Positions 27,750-37,160 of a stretch of DNA of 64,000 nucleotides are shown here, in pieces. Location: positions 1,798,001 to 1,862,000 of the forward strand of contig NZ_CP072036.1 of the NCBI RefSeq assembly GCF_018847375.1. The letters run 5' to 3'. Below the pieces are notes generated by a model. It ran no database searches. It was not told the DNA's origin and saw only the letters and a list, made by a program, of their open reading frames with translations. Numbering within the stretch: the first letter of the stretch is position 1; every line of letters begins with the position of its first letter. Source of the DNA: Akkermansia massiliensis. GTDB taxonomy: Bacteria; Verrucomicrobiota; Verrucomicrobiia; Verrucomicrobiales; Akkermansiaceae. The position numbers and the translations under genes were made by a program.

Positions 27750-28424
27750 ATGAAAGCCAGGTTCATGACAAAGACGGCGCTCAGTGCGCTGGCACTTGCG
27801 TTTGCGGGCGCCCTCCCCGGTGTGGCTCAGCAAACTGCTTCTCCGGCAGCCGTTCCGGCTGTTAATAAGGTTAAAGCCTCTGCTGTTGAAAAGGCTTTTA
27901 TGAATCAAATGGCAGGTGTTGTCCAGGCCAGTCTGAAGGCCGGCGCCCTGGATATGAAAGCCGTGACCGAGATTCTGAACGCCGCCGTCAAGGCCGGCGT
28001 GTCTGACCAGGTGATGGGCTCCCTGGTATCCATGGCCGCAGGCGCTTTCCCGGGCAGCGCGCCCGCTGTTGCTTCCGCCGCCGTTAAAAGCTATGGAACC
28101 CAGGTAACGGAAGCCAACGTACGCAACGTGATTGCCTCTGCTGTGGCTGTGCAGCCCCACCCGTATGCGTCCGTCTCTCCCATCTCGGAAGCGGTTACGA
28201 AAGCTCTGGGCAGCTCCATGGTAGCCAATGCCGTTCCCGGCATTGCCGTGGGCGTGGCGGCCCAGACGCCTGACAATCCTCTGCAAGGGGTGACCACTCA
28301 GACCAGCGGTCTGGTGAGGCCTGGTGAGGAAGCATCCGGAGGGGCCCTGGTCCTGCCGGGCGGTCTTCCCGTGGGCGGCTCTGCTACAAGCCCCGCTCCC
28401 ATCTCCAATCCTGCCGGAAATTAA
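27750..28424 (+). CDS. Secreted Ala/Val-rich hypothetical of the exopolysaccharide cluster
   Basis: 224 residues; a second ATG at 27765 is possible. A signal peptide is clear (TKTALSALALAFAGALPGVAQ, cleavage after GVAQ or nearby). The mature protein is rich in Ala, Val, Gly and Pro and has no recognised domain. A helical stretch (EKAFMNQMAGVVQASLKAG) is followed by SVASAAVK-like repetitive segments and a low-complexity tail. It lies 22 bases before the outer-membrane barrel gene and is probably co-transcribed with it. A periplasmic accessory role in polysaccharide export is inferred from context only. Confidence 0.6.
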   Translation: MKARFMTKTALSALALAFAGALPGVAQQTASPAAVPAVNKVKASAVEKAFMNQMAGVVQASLKAGALDMKAVTEILNAAVKAGVSDQVMGSLVSMAAGAFPGSAPAVASAAVKSYGTQVTEANVRNVIASAVAVQPHPYASVSPISEAVTKALGSSMVANAVPGIAVGVAAQTPDNPLQGVTTQTSGLVRPGEEASGGALVLPGGLPVGGSATSPAPISNPAGN

Positions 28425-28445
28425 CCCGATCCATTTATCAATAGC

Positions 28446-29657
28446 ATGAAGAGTCCTTTTTTCTCCTTGATGGCTGCCGGCATGCTTGCCGTCCATGCCA
28501 ACGGGCAGTCCCTGTACACCCTGGCAGGACCGGTCGGTCTGGAAGAATCCCTTCCCCTGAAGTGGACATTCAATCTGGCCGGCGGTTATGACGACAACGT
28601 CAACGCTTCCAACTATGACCAGCAGGAAGCCGCTTTCATCAGCACGGACATCGGCGCCTCCCTGGCCAACTACGATTCCGTGACCCAGTACTCCTTCTCC
28701 GCCAAGCTTGGGGGTATCTTTTACCTGAAGGACCTTGAGGGAGAGACGAACGAATCACTTTCCAACTCCACGCTCTCCGCCAACCTTTCCCACAGCTTTG
28801 ACCAGACCCTGCGCTACAACGGCAGCGTGTCCTTTGCGTGGCAGCCGGAACCCAACTATTCCAACGGCATTGCCAACGCCCGCCGGGACGGCGACTACAT
28901 TTACGTGTACGTCTCCAGCTCCGTGAGCAAGGCATGGACCTCCCGCTACTCCACCACGCTGGGCGCCAACTTCTCCATGATCAACTATCAGGAGGACTCC
29001 GCCAAGACGGACAACCGCGACTATGTGGGCATGGACTTCACCAACCGCTACAAGTGGACGGAACGCCTGGCTATTTCCCTGAGCTGGAACGGTTCCTACT
29101 GCGACCGCGAATACGGCAACAACGAATTCTCCAACTTCGTCATGGCCGGCGCTGAATACGCTGTGGCTGAAAATACGTCCGCCACGCTCCGCGTAGGTCC
29201 CCAGTTCAAATATGTGGAAAGCTACGGTACCAGGACCTATCCTTCCGCAGAATTCGGTTTGAACCACCGCATGAGCGACCGCTTCATGATCGGCACGTTC
29301 ATCCGCTACTCCAACGAAGCGACGAATACGTACATTCCCTACAGCGGTGCCAGTTACTATTCCAATGAAACGTGGCGCTTCGGCGTGAACAGCACGCTGA
29401 AACTGACGCACCGCGCCAGCCTGAACTGCGGCGTAAACCTGATTTCCAGCGAGTACAGCCGCCTGAGCTCCGGCAGCAACAGTGATACGTCTGACCTGAC
29501 CTTCAATGCTACGGCCGGCATCAAGCTGCTGCTGACTAATGCGCTGGCTCTTACGGCCCAGTACTCCTACACCAACGGTTCCTACGGCGGCTATAACTAC
29601 CCGATGCCCTCCTACAACCGCAACGTGTTCTCCTTCGGCGTGAATTACAGCTTCTAA
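28446..29657 (+). CDS. Outer-membrane beta-barrel protein of the exopolysaccharide cluster
   Basis: 403 residues with a signal peptide (SLMAAGMLAVHANGQS). The mature part alternates polar and aromatic residues in repeated strands (FNLAGGYDDNVNASN, YSFSAKLGGIFYLKD, TTLGANFSMINYQED) and ends NVFSFGVNYSF, with the terminal aromatic residue required for barrel insertion. The GYDDNVNAS start is typical of outer-membrane barrels found beside polysaccharide export genes. It may form the outer-membrane pore or anchor for the polymer, since the Wza-like protein here is short. A strong hairpin follows. Confidence 0.8.
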   Translation: MKSPFFSLMAAGMLAVHANGQSLYTLAGPVGLEESLPLKWTFNLAGGYDDNVNASNYDQQEAAFISTDIGASLANYDSVTQYSFSAKLGGIFYLKDLEGETNESLSNSTLSANLSHSFDQTLRYNGSVSFAWQPEPNYSNGIANARRDGDYIYVYVSSSVSKAWTSRYSTTLGANFSMINYQEDSAKTDNRDYVGMDFTNRYKWTERLAISLSWNGSYCDREYGNNEFSNFVMAGAEYAVAENTSATLRVGPQFKYVESYGTRTYPSAEFGLNHRMSDRFMIGTFIRYSNEATNTYIPYSGASYYSNETWRFGVNSTLKLTHRASLNCGVNLISSEYSRLSSGSNSDTSDLTFNATAGIKLLLTNALALTAQYSYTNGSYGGYNYPMPSYNRNVFSFGVNYSF

Positions 29658-29682
29658 GTCTTGACTGACCATTAATGTCCTT

Positions 29683-29727
29683 ACTCCTCTAATTGCGAAT
29701 GTTCATTCACAATTAGAGGAGTTTTTA
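29683..29727 (+). terminator. Hairpin terminator or attenuator between barrel and BY-kinase genes
   Basis: ACTCCTCTAATTG (29683-29695) pairs perfectly with CAATTAGAGGAGT (29710-29722), followed by TTTT. It sits about 27 bases before the next gene in the same cluster, so partial read-through is likely. Confidence 0.85.
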
Positions 29728-29749
29728 TCTTACTACCTCACTATCTTTC

Positions 29750-31957
29750 ATGAATGCCCAGGATCAGCAGAACAGTGATCGCATCGTACGCAACATTGAC
29801 TATTTGCAAGTTTTAAAAAATCGCTGGAAGGAGGTCTTCCTGGTCTTCCTTCTGGTGCTGGTCATTTCCGTGGTAGTGACTTTCCTGATGCCGCCCTCCT
29901 ACCGGGCGACGAGCCAGTTCCAGATCAAGCTGCCCAAGCCCGTAATGGAAATCGGCCAGGGGGGGGACGTGGTCGCCTCCTCCAACGTGACGGCTAACTA
30001 CATTCCCATGCAGTATTCCGTGCTGACTTCCACTGAAGTTCTGAAGGTGGTGTCCAGGAAGCTGAATCTTGCCGCGGAATGGGGCATGACGGATGAAATG
30101 GCGGCATCCAATCTGGCCGGCATGATCAAGGTGGCTCCCGTGCGTGCGACGGACCTGGTGGACGTCATTGTCTCCGGCCCGGATCCCAAACTGGTGCAGA
30201 ATATCGCCAAGACGGTTCCCGAGGCTTACAAGCAGGACCGTGAAATGCGTGAAAACCGCCTGGTGGAAACCGCCATCAAAAGTTTGAAGGACGTTCTCCG
30301 GGAACAGGAGGATACCGTCAATGAAAAGATGATGTCCCTCAAGAAGCTGATTGCGGAAAGCTCCTACCTTCCCACTACCTGGAGAAACGGTGAAAACCGG
30401 AGCACTCTGACGGCCGGCATGGAAGAGGAAGACTTCCGGAACGCCAAATCCCAGGCCATGCAGTTTGAAAAGGATGAAAAGGAACTGGCTTCCTACGTGC
30501 AGGAACTGCAGCGTCTGCCTGACGACAAGCTGCTGGATTACGTCATCAGTTCCGACCTGCTGAATGCGGAATCCGTAGGGGCCAAGGCCCTGCGTGAAAC
30601 CTATGCCGAATTTTCCGACAAGCTCAAGGAGAAGGAAAACCTGAAAGCCCAGAACATCGGGGCCAGGCACCCCAAGATGCTGGCGCTGCTGGAGACGGAA
30701 AGGATTCTGGGAGAGAAGCTGAACAAGGAGCTGATCGGGCTGCGCTCCTCCCTGAAAAGCAAGCTGGAAATGGTTTCCGCAAGCCGGAAGCACTGGGAGG
30801 CGACCGTCGCTCAAAAGGAGGAAGCTCTCCAGAAGCATGTCCTGCAGGTTCCCATGTATGAACAGGCCAGCCGTGATTATGACGCTGCGCTGGACCAGCT
30901 CAAGGACCTGGATTCCCGGTACAAGGATGAAATCGCCCGTCTGCGCGTTCCCCGTGAAGCGATTGAAATGTACCAGCTTCCGACCTATCCTGCCGCTCCC
31001 TACAAGCCGAACGTGACCATCAACCTGGCGGTGGGCGCCGGGGCCGGGCTGCTTCTGGGCATCGGGCTGGCCCTGTTGCTGGAATTCATGGACACCTCCG
31101 TGAAGACGATGGAGGACGTGGAACGGGCCCTGCAGGTTCCGGTGCTGGGCATTATCCCCAAGAATGTGCCGATCCTTCATTCTTCCGATGTGATGGGCCC
31201 GGACGCGGAAGCCTACCGTATTCTGCGAACAAATATAGAATTCAATAAAAAGGGATTGGAGGAAATTTCCCTGACCTTTGTTTCCGGCAGTGCCGGGGAA
31301 GGGAAGACCACCACCTTGTGCAACCTGGCCTATATCTGCGCCCAGGGCGGCTATGCCACCCTGATGATTGACGCCGACCTGCGCCGCTCCAAGCTTCACC
31401 GGTATTATGAACTGGACAATGAAGTGGGGCTGACCTCCTATCTGCTGGAAGACTACCCGCTGGAGGAAGTGATTTTCCAGACGCCCATTGAAAACCTGTA
31501 CGTGATGCCTGCGGGCCCCACGCCCTTCGACCCGTCGGGCGCGTTGAATTCCCGCAAATTCAATGAACTGCTCCAGGAAGTGAAGCAGCGCTTTGACATC
31601 GTGCTGGTGGACTCCCCGCCCATCCTCGGCGTCAGTGATTCCGCCGTCATCGTGAGTGAGGTGGATATGACGCTCATGGTCGTTCAGCCCCGCAAACTGC
31701 CGCTGAAAGCCCTGCTGAGGCAGAAGCAGGTGATTGAATCCGTAGGCGGCAACCTGGCCGGCGTGGTGATGAATAATGTGGACATCACGTCCGATCACCA
31801 GTATCAGTATTACACGACTTATTACTCCTATTATTCTGCGGATGGCGGTTCCTCCGGCGAGAATGCGGACGCCTCTTCCATGAAGAAGGCCGAGCGTTCC
31901 GGAAAGGCCAAGGAGCTGGCGGCCACCCAGTCCCATGATAGTGAAGATCTGTACTAA
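29750..31957 (+). CDS. Wzz/BY-kinase polysaccharide co-polymerase and tyrosine autokinase
   Basis: 735 residues, one-piece Wzc/EpsB-type. It controls polymerisation and export of an extracellular polysaccharide from the inner membrane. Domains: N-terminal cytoplasmic piece, first TM (VFLVFLLVLVISVVVTFLM), Wzz periplasmic domain with long coiled coils (about 180-390), second TM (NLAVGAGAGLLLGIGLALLL), then the kinase. Kinase motifs are complete: Walker A GSAGEGKTTT (about 513-522), Walker A' MIDADLRRSK and Walker B VLVDSPPILG. A tyrosine cluster (YQYYTTYYSYY, near 684) serves as autophosphorylation site. It is followed by about 40 polar, Lys/Ser-rich residues instead of ending the protein. The Wza-like gene follows 11 bases later. 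Confidence 0.94.
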   Translation: MNAQDQQNSDRIVRNIDYLQVLKNRWKEVFLVFLLVLVISVVVTFLMPPSYRATSQFQIKLPKPVMEIGQGGDVVASSNVTANYIPMQYSVLTSTEVLKVVSRKLNLAAEWGMTDEMAASNLAGMIKVAPVRATDLVDVIVSGPDPKLVQNIAKTVPEAYKQDREMRENRLVETAIKSLKDVLREQEDTVNEKMMSLKKLIAESSYLPTTWRNGENRSTLTAGMEEEDFRNAKSQAMQFEKDEKELASYVQELQRLPDDKLLDYVISSDLLNAESVGAKALRETYAEFSDKLKEKENLKAQNIGARHPKMLALLETERILGEKLNKELIGLRSSLKSKLEMVSASRKHWEATVAQKEEALQKHVLQVPMYEQASRDYDAALDQLKDLDSRYKDEIARLRVPREAIEMYQLPTYPAAPYKPNVTINLAVGAGAGLLLGIGLALLLEFMDTSVKTMEDVERALQVPVLGIIPKNVPILHSSDVMGPDAEAYRILRTNIEFNKKGLEEISLTFVSGSAGEGKTTTLCNLAYICAQGGYATLMIDADLRRSKLHRYYELDNEVGLTSYLLEDYPLEEVIFQTPIENLYVMPAGPTPFDPSGALNSRKFNELLQEVKQRFDIVLVDSPPILGVSDSAVIVSEVDMTLMVVQPRKLPLKALLRQKQVIESVGGNLAGVVMNNVDITSDHQYQYYTTYYSYYSADGGSSGENADASSMKKAERSGKAKELAATQSHDSEDLY

Positions 31958-31968
31958 CCCATTGCTCC

Positions 31969-32574
31969 ATGAAAAAATACATTTGTTCCCTCCTTTGCCT
32001 CTTGCTGGGTGCGGCGGGGCTGGCGTCCGCCCAGTCTCCGGACGCCGTGCCTGCGCAGGGCACCATTGAAATTCAGGTGCGCGGCATTCCTGCGGATGAC
32101 GCTACGGCCATTTCCGGCCAGTATCTGCTGGACGGCAACGGGACGATACGCATGCCCCAGCTTCCGCCGGGCCACGACGTGCTGCGCGTGGTAGGCAAGA
32201 CGGCGCGCCAGATTGAAGATATGCTGATGGCCGCCTATAAGAAGGCGGAATTGTACACGGCCCCCACCTTTCTGGTGAAGGTGCAGAGTTCGGACGCGCG
32301 GCTGACGGAGCACATTGTGCTGGTGAGCGGCGGCGTAGCCATGAAGAAAAACGTCTTGTGGCGGCGCGGCATGACGCTTCTGGAAGCGATTGTGGGCGCG
32401 GGCGACATTACGGACTGGGGTTCCCGGTACGTGCAGGTGACGCGCGGCGGAAAAACCGTGACGTACGATTACTTCTCCATCAAGGACAGGGCGATTCCCA
32501 TTCAGCCCAATGACCGCATCTTCGTTCCCCAGCGCGGGATTTTTGAAGGGCGGCCCGCGAAGCTCCTGCCCTGA
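31969..32574 (+). CDS. Short polysaccharide export (Wza-like, SLBB) protein
   Basis: 201 residues with signal peptide (YICSLLCLLLGAAGLASA). The Poly_export domain (residues 30-105: GQYLLDGNGTIRMPQL, TARQIEDMLMAAYKKAEL) is followed by one SLBB-like domain (IVLVSGGVAMKKNVLWRRG, TLLEAIVGAGDITDWG) and the end PNDRIFVPQRGIF. Classical Wza is about 380 residues with several SLBB domains and a C-terminal outer-membrane helix; both extras are missing here. It may depend on the beta-barrel protein of the same cluster for outer-membrane passage. Confidence 0.85.
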   Translation: MKKYICSLLCLLLGAAGLASAQSPDAVPAQGTIEIQVRGIPADDATAISGQYLLDGNGTIRMPQLPPGHDVLRVVGKTARQIEDMLMAAYKKAELYTAPTFLVKVQSSDARLTEHIVLVSGGVAMKKNVLWRRGMTLLEAIVGAGDITDWGSRYVQVTRGGKTVTYDYFSIKDRAIPIQPNDRIFVPQRGIFEGRPAKLLP

Positions 32575-32591
32575 AACATTCTTTTTTCATG

Positions 32592-32622
32592 CCCGGCTTT
32601 CCATAGGGAAGCCGGGTTTTTT
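32592..32622 (+). terminator. Terminator of the exopolysaccharide cluster
   Basis: CCCGGCTT (32592-32599) pairs with AAGCCGGG (32609-32616), followed by six T. Confidence 0.9.
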
Positions 32623-33156
32623 ATTGCCCCGGTTCCCGGAAAATCCATGGAATGCCGGAAAAAACACGTGGGCCGGCGTCCGGGATGGGAACAGGCCGCT
32701 GGGGAGATGGAACGCGGAAGGCCTTTCATAAAATTTCCCAGGCCCTTTTCTGGAAATGGGCCGTGCATGCGTGGAACCGTATGGTAGAATCATAGCGGGA
32801 AAAAAGTTTTCCCTTGAACCGTACGGCGCCAGTAAAAACGCTAGTGGAAGGGGGTTTTTCCCTGTGCCCGTGAACCTCTGTATTCACCGGAACGGAAGGC
32901 CTGCGGGGCGGAAAGAGTTGAGGAACATGCTGTTTCCGCCGGGGGCGTAGGCCCTTTTCCTGTGATTGGCTGATACGGCCTCCGGGCATATATTGCGATG
33001 AAATGAGTTCAGTATGAATGTGAAAAACAGAAAAACAAAGAAAAATGTTGAACATTCTTGGACTCAATGCATTTTTGGAATCTTCCAAAAATGTTAGAGT
33101 TTCGTGCGGAATGTCTGCATGGAGCTTCGCAATCCCAATGTAAAAACTCATTAACC
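32623..33156. other. Non-coding stretch before the HTH regulator
   Basis: No gene is supportable. It holds a small hairpin GGGAAAA-AAG-TTTTCCC near 32799-32815 flanked by two GAACCGTA repeats (about 32772 and 32818), and the 24-base palindrome listed separately. Confidence 0.5.
33070..33093. promoter_or_regulatory. 24-base perfect palindrome upstream of HTH gene, candidate operator
   Basis: CATTTTTGGAA (33070-33080), two bases, then TTCCAAAAATG (33083-33093). Symmetry is perfect over 11 bp per arm. It lies 64 bases before the start of a DNA-binding protein gene and has no T-run, so it fits an operator better than a terminator. Confidence 0.6.
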
Positions 33157-33690
33157 ATGATATACCATTTTAAGAAAACATTCATCGGAGTAGGAGGACG
33201 GGAATACATTAACAATCCCAAGCTGAGCTTCCCGGAACATGTGAAAATCCGCCGTCGGGGAACGAATCCCAAATCCGGCCAGCCTTATGCGGAAGCGGGC
33301 AGCGCGTTCGTGGAAACGTCCTCCATCGCCTCGCGGCTCTGCTGCAGCGCGTCCGCCGCCCGCCAGTACCTGCACCGTCACGGAGCCCGCTTCCGCGTGG
33401 TCCGCAAGGGTACGGGTTCCCTGGCCCTGTACTGGCGGCGTGCGGATGTGGACCGGATTCTCGCCCGGCGGGAGCCTGTACGCCGCCGCGTGCCACCGTG
33501 CTACATGGACATGGCTGAGGCTATCAACATGCTGGGGGTGGTGCGCAGCTACATTTACAGGCTCGTGAAAAAGGGGTTGCTGCGCGAATACCGGTGCCGG
33601 ATGAAGACCGCCCGCGGCCTCCGGGTGCGCTGTTTTTATCACCGGGAGGATCTGGAGCATATCAGGCTGCACGTGCTCCAGAAAAGATGA
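33157..33690 (+). CDS. Double helix-turn-helix DNA-binding protein
   Basis: 177 residues from the ATG at 33157 (MIYHFKKTFIGVGG). The protein is very basic. It holds two excisionase/MerR-type HTH units: residues about 50-100 (SSIASRLCCSASAARQYL, then a wing ending WRRADVDRIL) and about 115-170 (MAEAINMLGVVRSYIYRL, then a wing ending YHREDLEHI). In both units the turn is followed by a strand pair and a short closing helix, as in HTH_17 proteins. It is likely a transcription factor or nucleoid-associated protein. The palindrome upstream suggests autoregulation. Confidence 0.65.
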   Translation: MIYHFKKTFIGVGGREYINNPKLSFPEHVKIRRRGTNPKSGQPYAEAGSAFVETSSIASRLCCSASAARQYLHRHGARFRVVRKGTGSLALYWRRADVDRILARREPVRRRVPPCYMDMAEAINMLGVVRSYIYRLVKKGLLREYRCRMKTARGLRVRCFYHREDLEHIRLHVLQKR

Positions 33691-33755
33691 TGGGGCCGGT
33701 TTCCGCAGATGCGTTTTTGGCTTGAGCGCGGGCCGGATTGTGTCACGTTATGGGC

Positions 33756-34349
33756 ATGATAGCTTTTCTGCGCGGCACGGTAGCGGAATCATATCCCCAG
33801 CGGTTGATTCTGGATGTTCATGGCGTGGGGTATGAGGTGATTGTGCCCCTCTCCACCTTTGACAGGCTGAACCCTCTTCCCGGCAGGGAGCTGACGCTGA
33901 AAACCTACCTGCATGTCCGGGAGAACATGCAGGTGCTCTACGGCTTTGCCACGGATGCGGAGCGGGACATTTTCCTGCTGCTGATCGACCGCGTTTCAGG
34001 CATCGGCCCTGCCACGGCCATCGCCATTCTTGGTTCCCTGTCCGTGGAGCAGTTCAAGCAGGCGGTGGTGAGCGGGGACGTTTCCGGCATTGCGCGGGCC
34101 AAGGGCGTGGGCAAGAAGACGGCGGAACGCATTGTCCTGGAGCTGAAGGACAAGGTGGGACTGGCCGCTACGTGGGAGGCCCAGGCGCAGGGCGCCACCT
34201 CCCAGGCAGCGGGGGATGCGGAGCTGGCGTTGATTGCGCTCGGGTTCAAGCAGGTGGAGTCCCGCAAGGCGATCGCCGCCCACCTGAAAGACCATCCGGA
34301 CGCGGATGCGGACGAACTGATCCGCGCCGCCCTGCGCTCCATGAACTGA
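33756..34349 (+). CDS. ruvA: Holliday junction DNA helicase subunit RuvA
   Basis: 197 residues from the ATG at 33756, which gives the family start MIAFLRGTV; the ATG at 33750 is an alternative. RuvA tetramers bind four-way junctions and load RuvB motors. Visible: the OB domain (1-65, LILDVHGVGYEVIVPLST), two helix-hairpin-helix motifs (LIDRVSGIGPATAIAIL and IARAKGVGKKTAERIV) and the flexible C-terminal domain that contacts RuvB (ELALIALGFKQVESRKAI). ruvB and ruvC are not adjacent. Confidence 0.96.
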   Translation: MIAFLRGTVAESYPQRLILDVHGVGYEVIVPLSTFDRLNPLPGRELTLKTYLHVRENMQVLYGFATDAERDIFLLLIDRVSGIGPATAIAILGSLSVEQFKQAVVSGDVSGIARAKGVGKKTAERIVLELKDKVGLAATWEAQAQGATSQAAGDAELALIALGFKQVESRKAIAAHLKDHPDADADELIRAALRSMN

Positions 34350-34477
34350 CCGTCTTCCCCACCCGGGGACCGGCTCTGCAAGCATTTGACTTCCATGCGG
34401 GAGCATGCCCGCGGGCAGGGCTTCCTGCGGTCTGCGCAGGCGCGGGAGCATACTGCCATGATGGGGGAACAATAGTG

Positions 34478-34506
34478 TTGACGGCTGGTTGAATCGTTTT
34501 TAAACT
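34478..34506 (+). promoter_or_regulatory. Sigma-70-type promoter of gapA
   Basis: TTGACG (34478-34483) and TAAACT (34501-34506) are separated by 17 bases, 68 bases before the gapA ATG. Confidence 0.55.
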
Positions 34507-34546
34507 TACGGCGTCCATGGTACTTAAATAAGTCCGGGACTAGTAA

Positions 34547-35599
<1,053 letters not shown>

Positions 35600-35709
35600 G
35601 TTCTTCCGAACAACGCTTGCTCTTCAGTTGCACGACAAGTCTTGCCGGTTGCCTGCTTCAACCTTCCGGTTCCTGAACCGGGTTTGTCCAGGCGGCCGGG
35701 GATTTATCC

Positions 35710-35738
35710 GGGAGGGCAGAAATGCCCTCCCTTTTTTA
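35710..35738 (+). terminator. Terminator between gapA and pgk
   Basis: GGGAGGGCA (35710-35718), GAAA loop, TGCCCTCCC (35723-35731), then six T. It lies about 30 bases before pgk, so pgk needs read-through or a separate promoter. Confidence 0.9.
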
Positions 35739-35767
35739 TTCCATTGAACCAAACAATATAAACCGAT

Positions 35768-36985
35768 ATGGCTAAACTTACTGTACGTGACCTTGATGCC
35801 AAGGGAAAGGAAGTCCTGATGCGCGTGGATTTCAACGTCCCCCTCAAGGATGGGGAAATTACCAATGACGCCCGCATCGTGGCCGCCCTCCCCACCATCA
35901 AGTTCCTGCTGGACCAGGGCGCCCGCCTTGTCCTCACCTCCCATCTGGGCCGTCCCAAGAACGAACCCGATCCCGCTTTTTCCCTGAAGCCCGTTGCCGT
36001 CCGCCTTTCCGAACTGCTCGGCAAGGAAGTGAAATTCGTTCCCGCCGCCATCGGCCCGGAATCGGAAGCCGCCCGCGCCGCCATGAAGGACGGCGACGTG
36101 GTCCTGCTGGAAAACGTCCGCTTCTATCCCGGTGAAAAGAAGAACGATCCGGAATTTGCCAAGGCTCTTCTGGGCAATGCCACGCTGTTCGTGAACGACG
36201 CGTTCGGCACCGCCCACCGCGCCCACGCTTCCACGGAAGGGGTGACGCATTTTGCGGAAAAGAGCGCCATGGGCTTCCTGATCGAACGCGAACTGGAATA
36301 CCTGGAAGGCAAGCTGGAAAACCCGGAAAAGCCCTTCGTGGTAATCATGGGCGGCGCCAAGGTGTCCGACAAGATTGAAGTGCTTTCCAAGCTGATGGAA
36401 AAGGCTGATACGTTCCTGATCGGGGGCGCCATGGCCAACACGTTCCTGGCGGCTGAAGGGTATGACCTGGGCGCTTCCAAGATTGAAGGCGACAAGCTGG
36501 ATCTGGCCCGTGAAATCCTGGCGGAAGCCAAGGCCAAGGGCGTGAAATTCCTGCTTCCTGCGGACGTGCGCGTAGCCATGAAGTTTGAAGACGGCGCTGA
36601 AACCTTCTGCACGGCTCCCTTCGCGGAAGGCGGCAAGGTGCCGGAAGGCGGCATGGCCATCGACATCGGCGACAAGGCTATTGAAGAATTCTCCGCCATC
36701 ATCAAGGACGCCAAGACCGTTCTGTGGAACGGCCCGATGGGCGTGTTTGAAATGGACTGCTTTGCCAAGGGCACCAAGGAAATTGCGGAAGCCCTGGCGG
36801 ATTCCTCCGCCATCTCCATCGTGGGCGGCGGCGATTCCGTGACGGCGGCCAAGAAGTTCAAGGTCCAGGACAAGCTTTCCTTCTGCTCTACGGGCGGCGG
36901 CGCTTCCCTGGAACTGCTGGAAGGCAAGGTGCTCCCCGGCGTGGGCGCCCTGACGGACAAGTGCGGCTGCTGCTGCCAGAAGTAG
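35768..36985 (+). CDS. pgk: Phosphoglycerate kinase
   Basis: 405 residues. It transfers phosphate from 1,3-bisphosphoglycerate to ADP. The signature VLMRVDFNVPL, substrate-binding TSHLGRPK, hinge and nucleotide motifs (VVIMGGAKVSDKIEV, LWNGPMGVFE, GGGDSVTAAKKF, STGGGASLELLEG) are all present. The chain normally ends soon after LPGVGAL; here it continues TDKCGCCCQK, with four cysteines in five positions. This mirrors the tail of GapA encoded just upstream. The leader lacks a Shine-Dalgarno match. Confidence 0.97.
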   Translation: MAKLTVRDLDAKGKEVLMRVDFNVPLKDGEITNDARIVAALPTIKFLLDQGARLVLTSHLGRPKNEPDPAFSLKPVAVRLSELLGKEVKFVPAAIGPESEAARAAMKDGDVVLLENVRFYPGEKKNDPEFAKALLGNATLFVNDAFGTAHRAHASTEGVTHFAEKSAMGFLIERELEYLEGKLENPEKPFVVIMGGAKVSDKIEVLSKLMEKADTFLIGGAMANTFLAAEGYDLGASKIEGDKLDLAREILAEAKAKGVKFLLPADVRVAMKFEDGAETFCTAPFAEGGKVPEGGMAIDIGDKAIEEFSAIIKDAKTVLWNGPMGVFEMDCFAKGTKEIAEALADSSAISIVGGGDSVTAAKKFKVQDKLSFCSTGGGASLELLEGKVLPGVGALTDKCGCCCQK

Positions 36986-37041
36986 CCCGTTAACAGGCTG
37001 TGGAGCGTTTTTCCGCCTGGCAGCCTTGAATCAATCCCTTC

Positions 37042-37079
37042 ATTCCCCGTTCCCGTCTCCGGGTGCGGGGAATTTTTTG
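37042..37079 (+). terminator. Terminator after pgk
   Basis: ATTCCCCG (37042-37049) pairs with CGGGGAAT (37066-37073), with T-run TTTTTT at 37073-37078. The loop holds a further small stem. Confidence 0.85.
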
Positions 37080-37160
37080 CCTGCCGGCTGCCGCGGGTAA
37101 AGGCGGGGCAGTCCCTTTTTGGGCTTGCTCTGCGTGCGGCTCCGGCTAGGCTGATGATGT

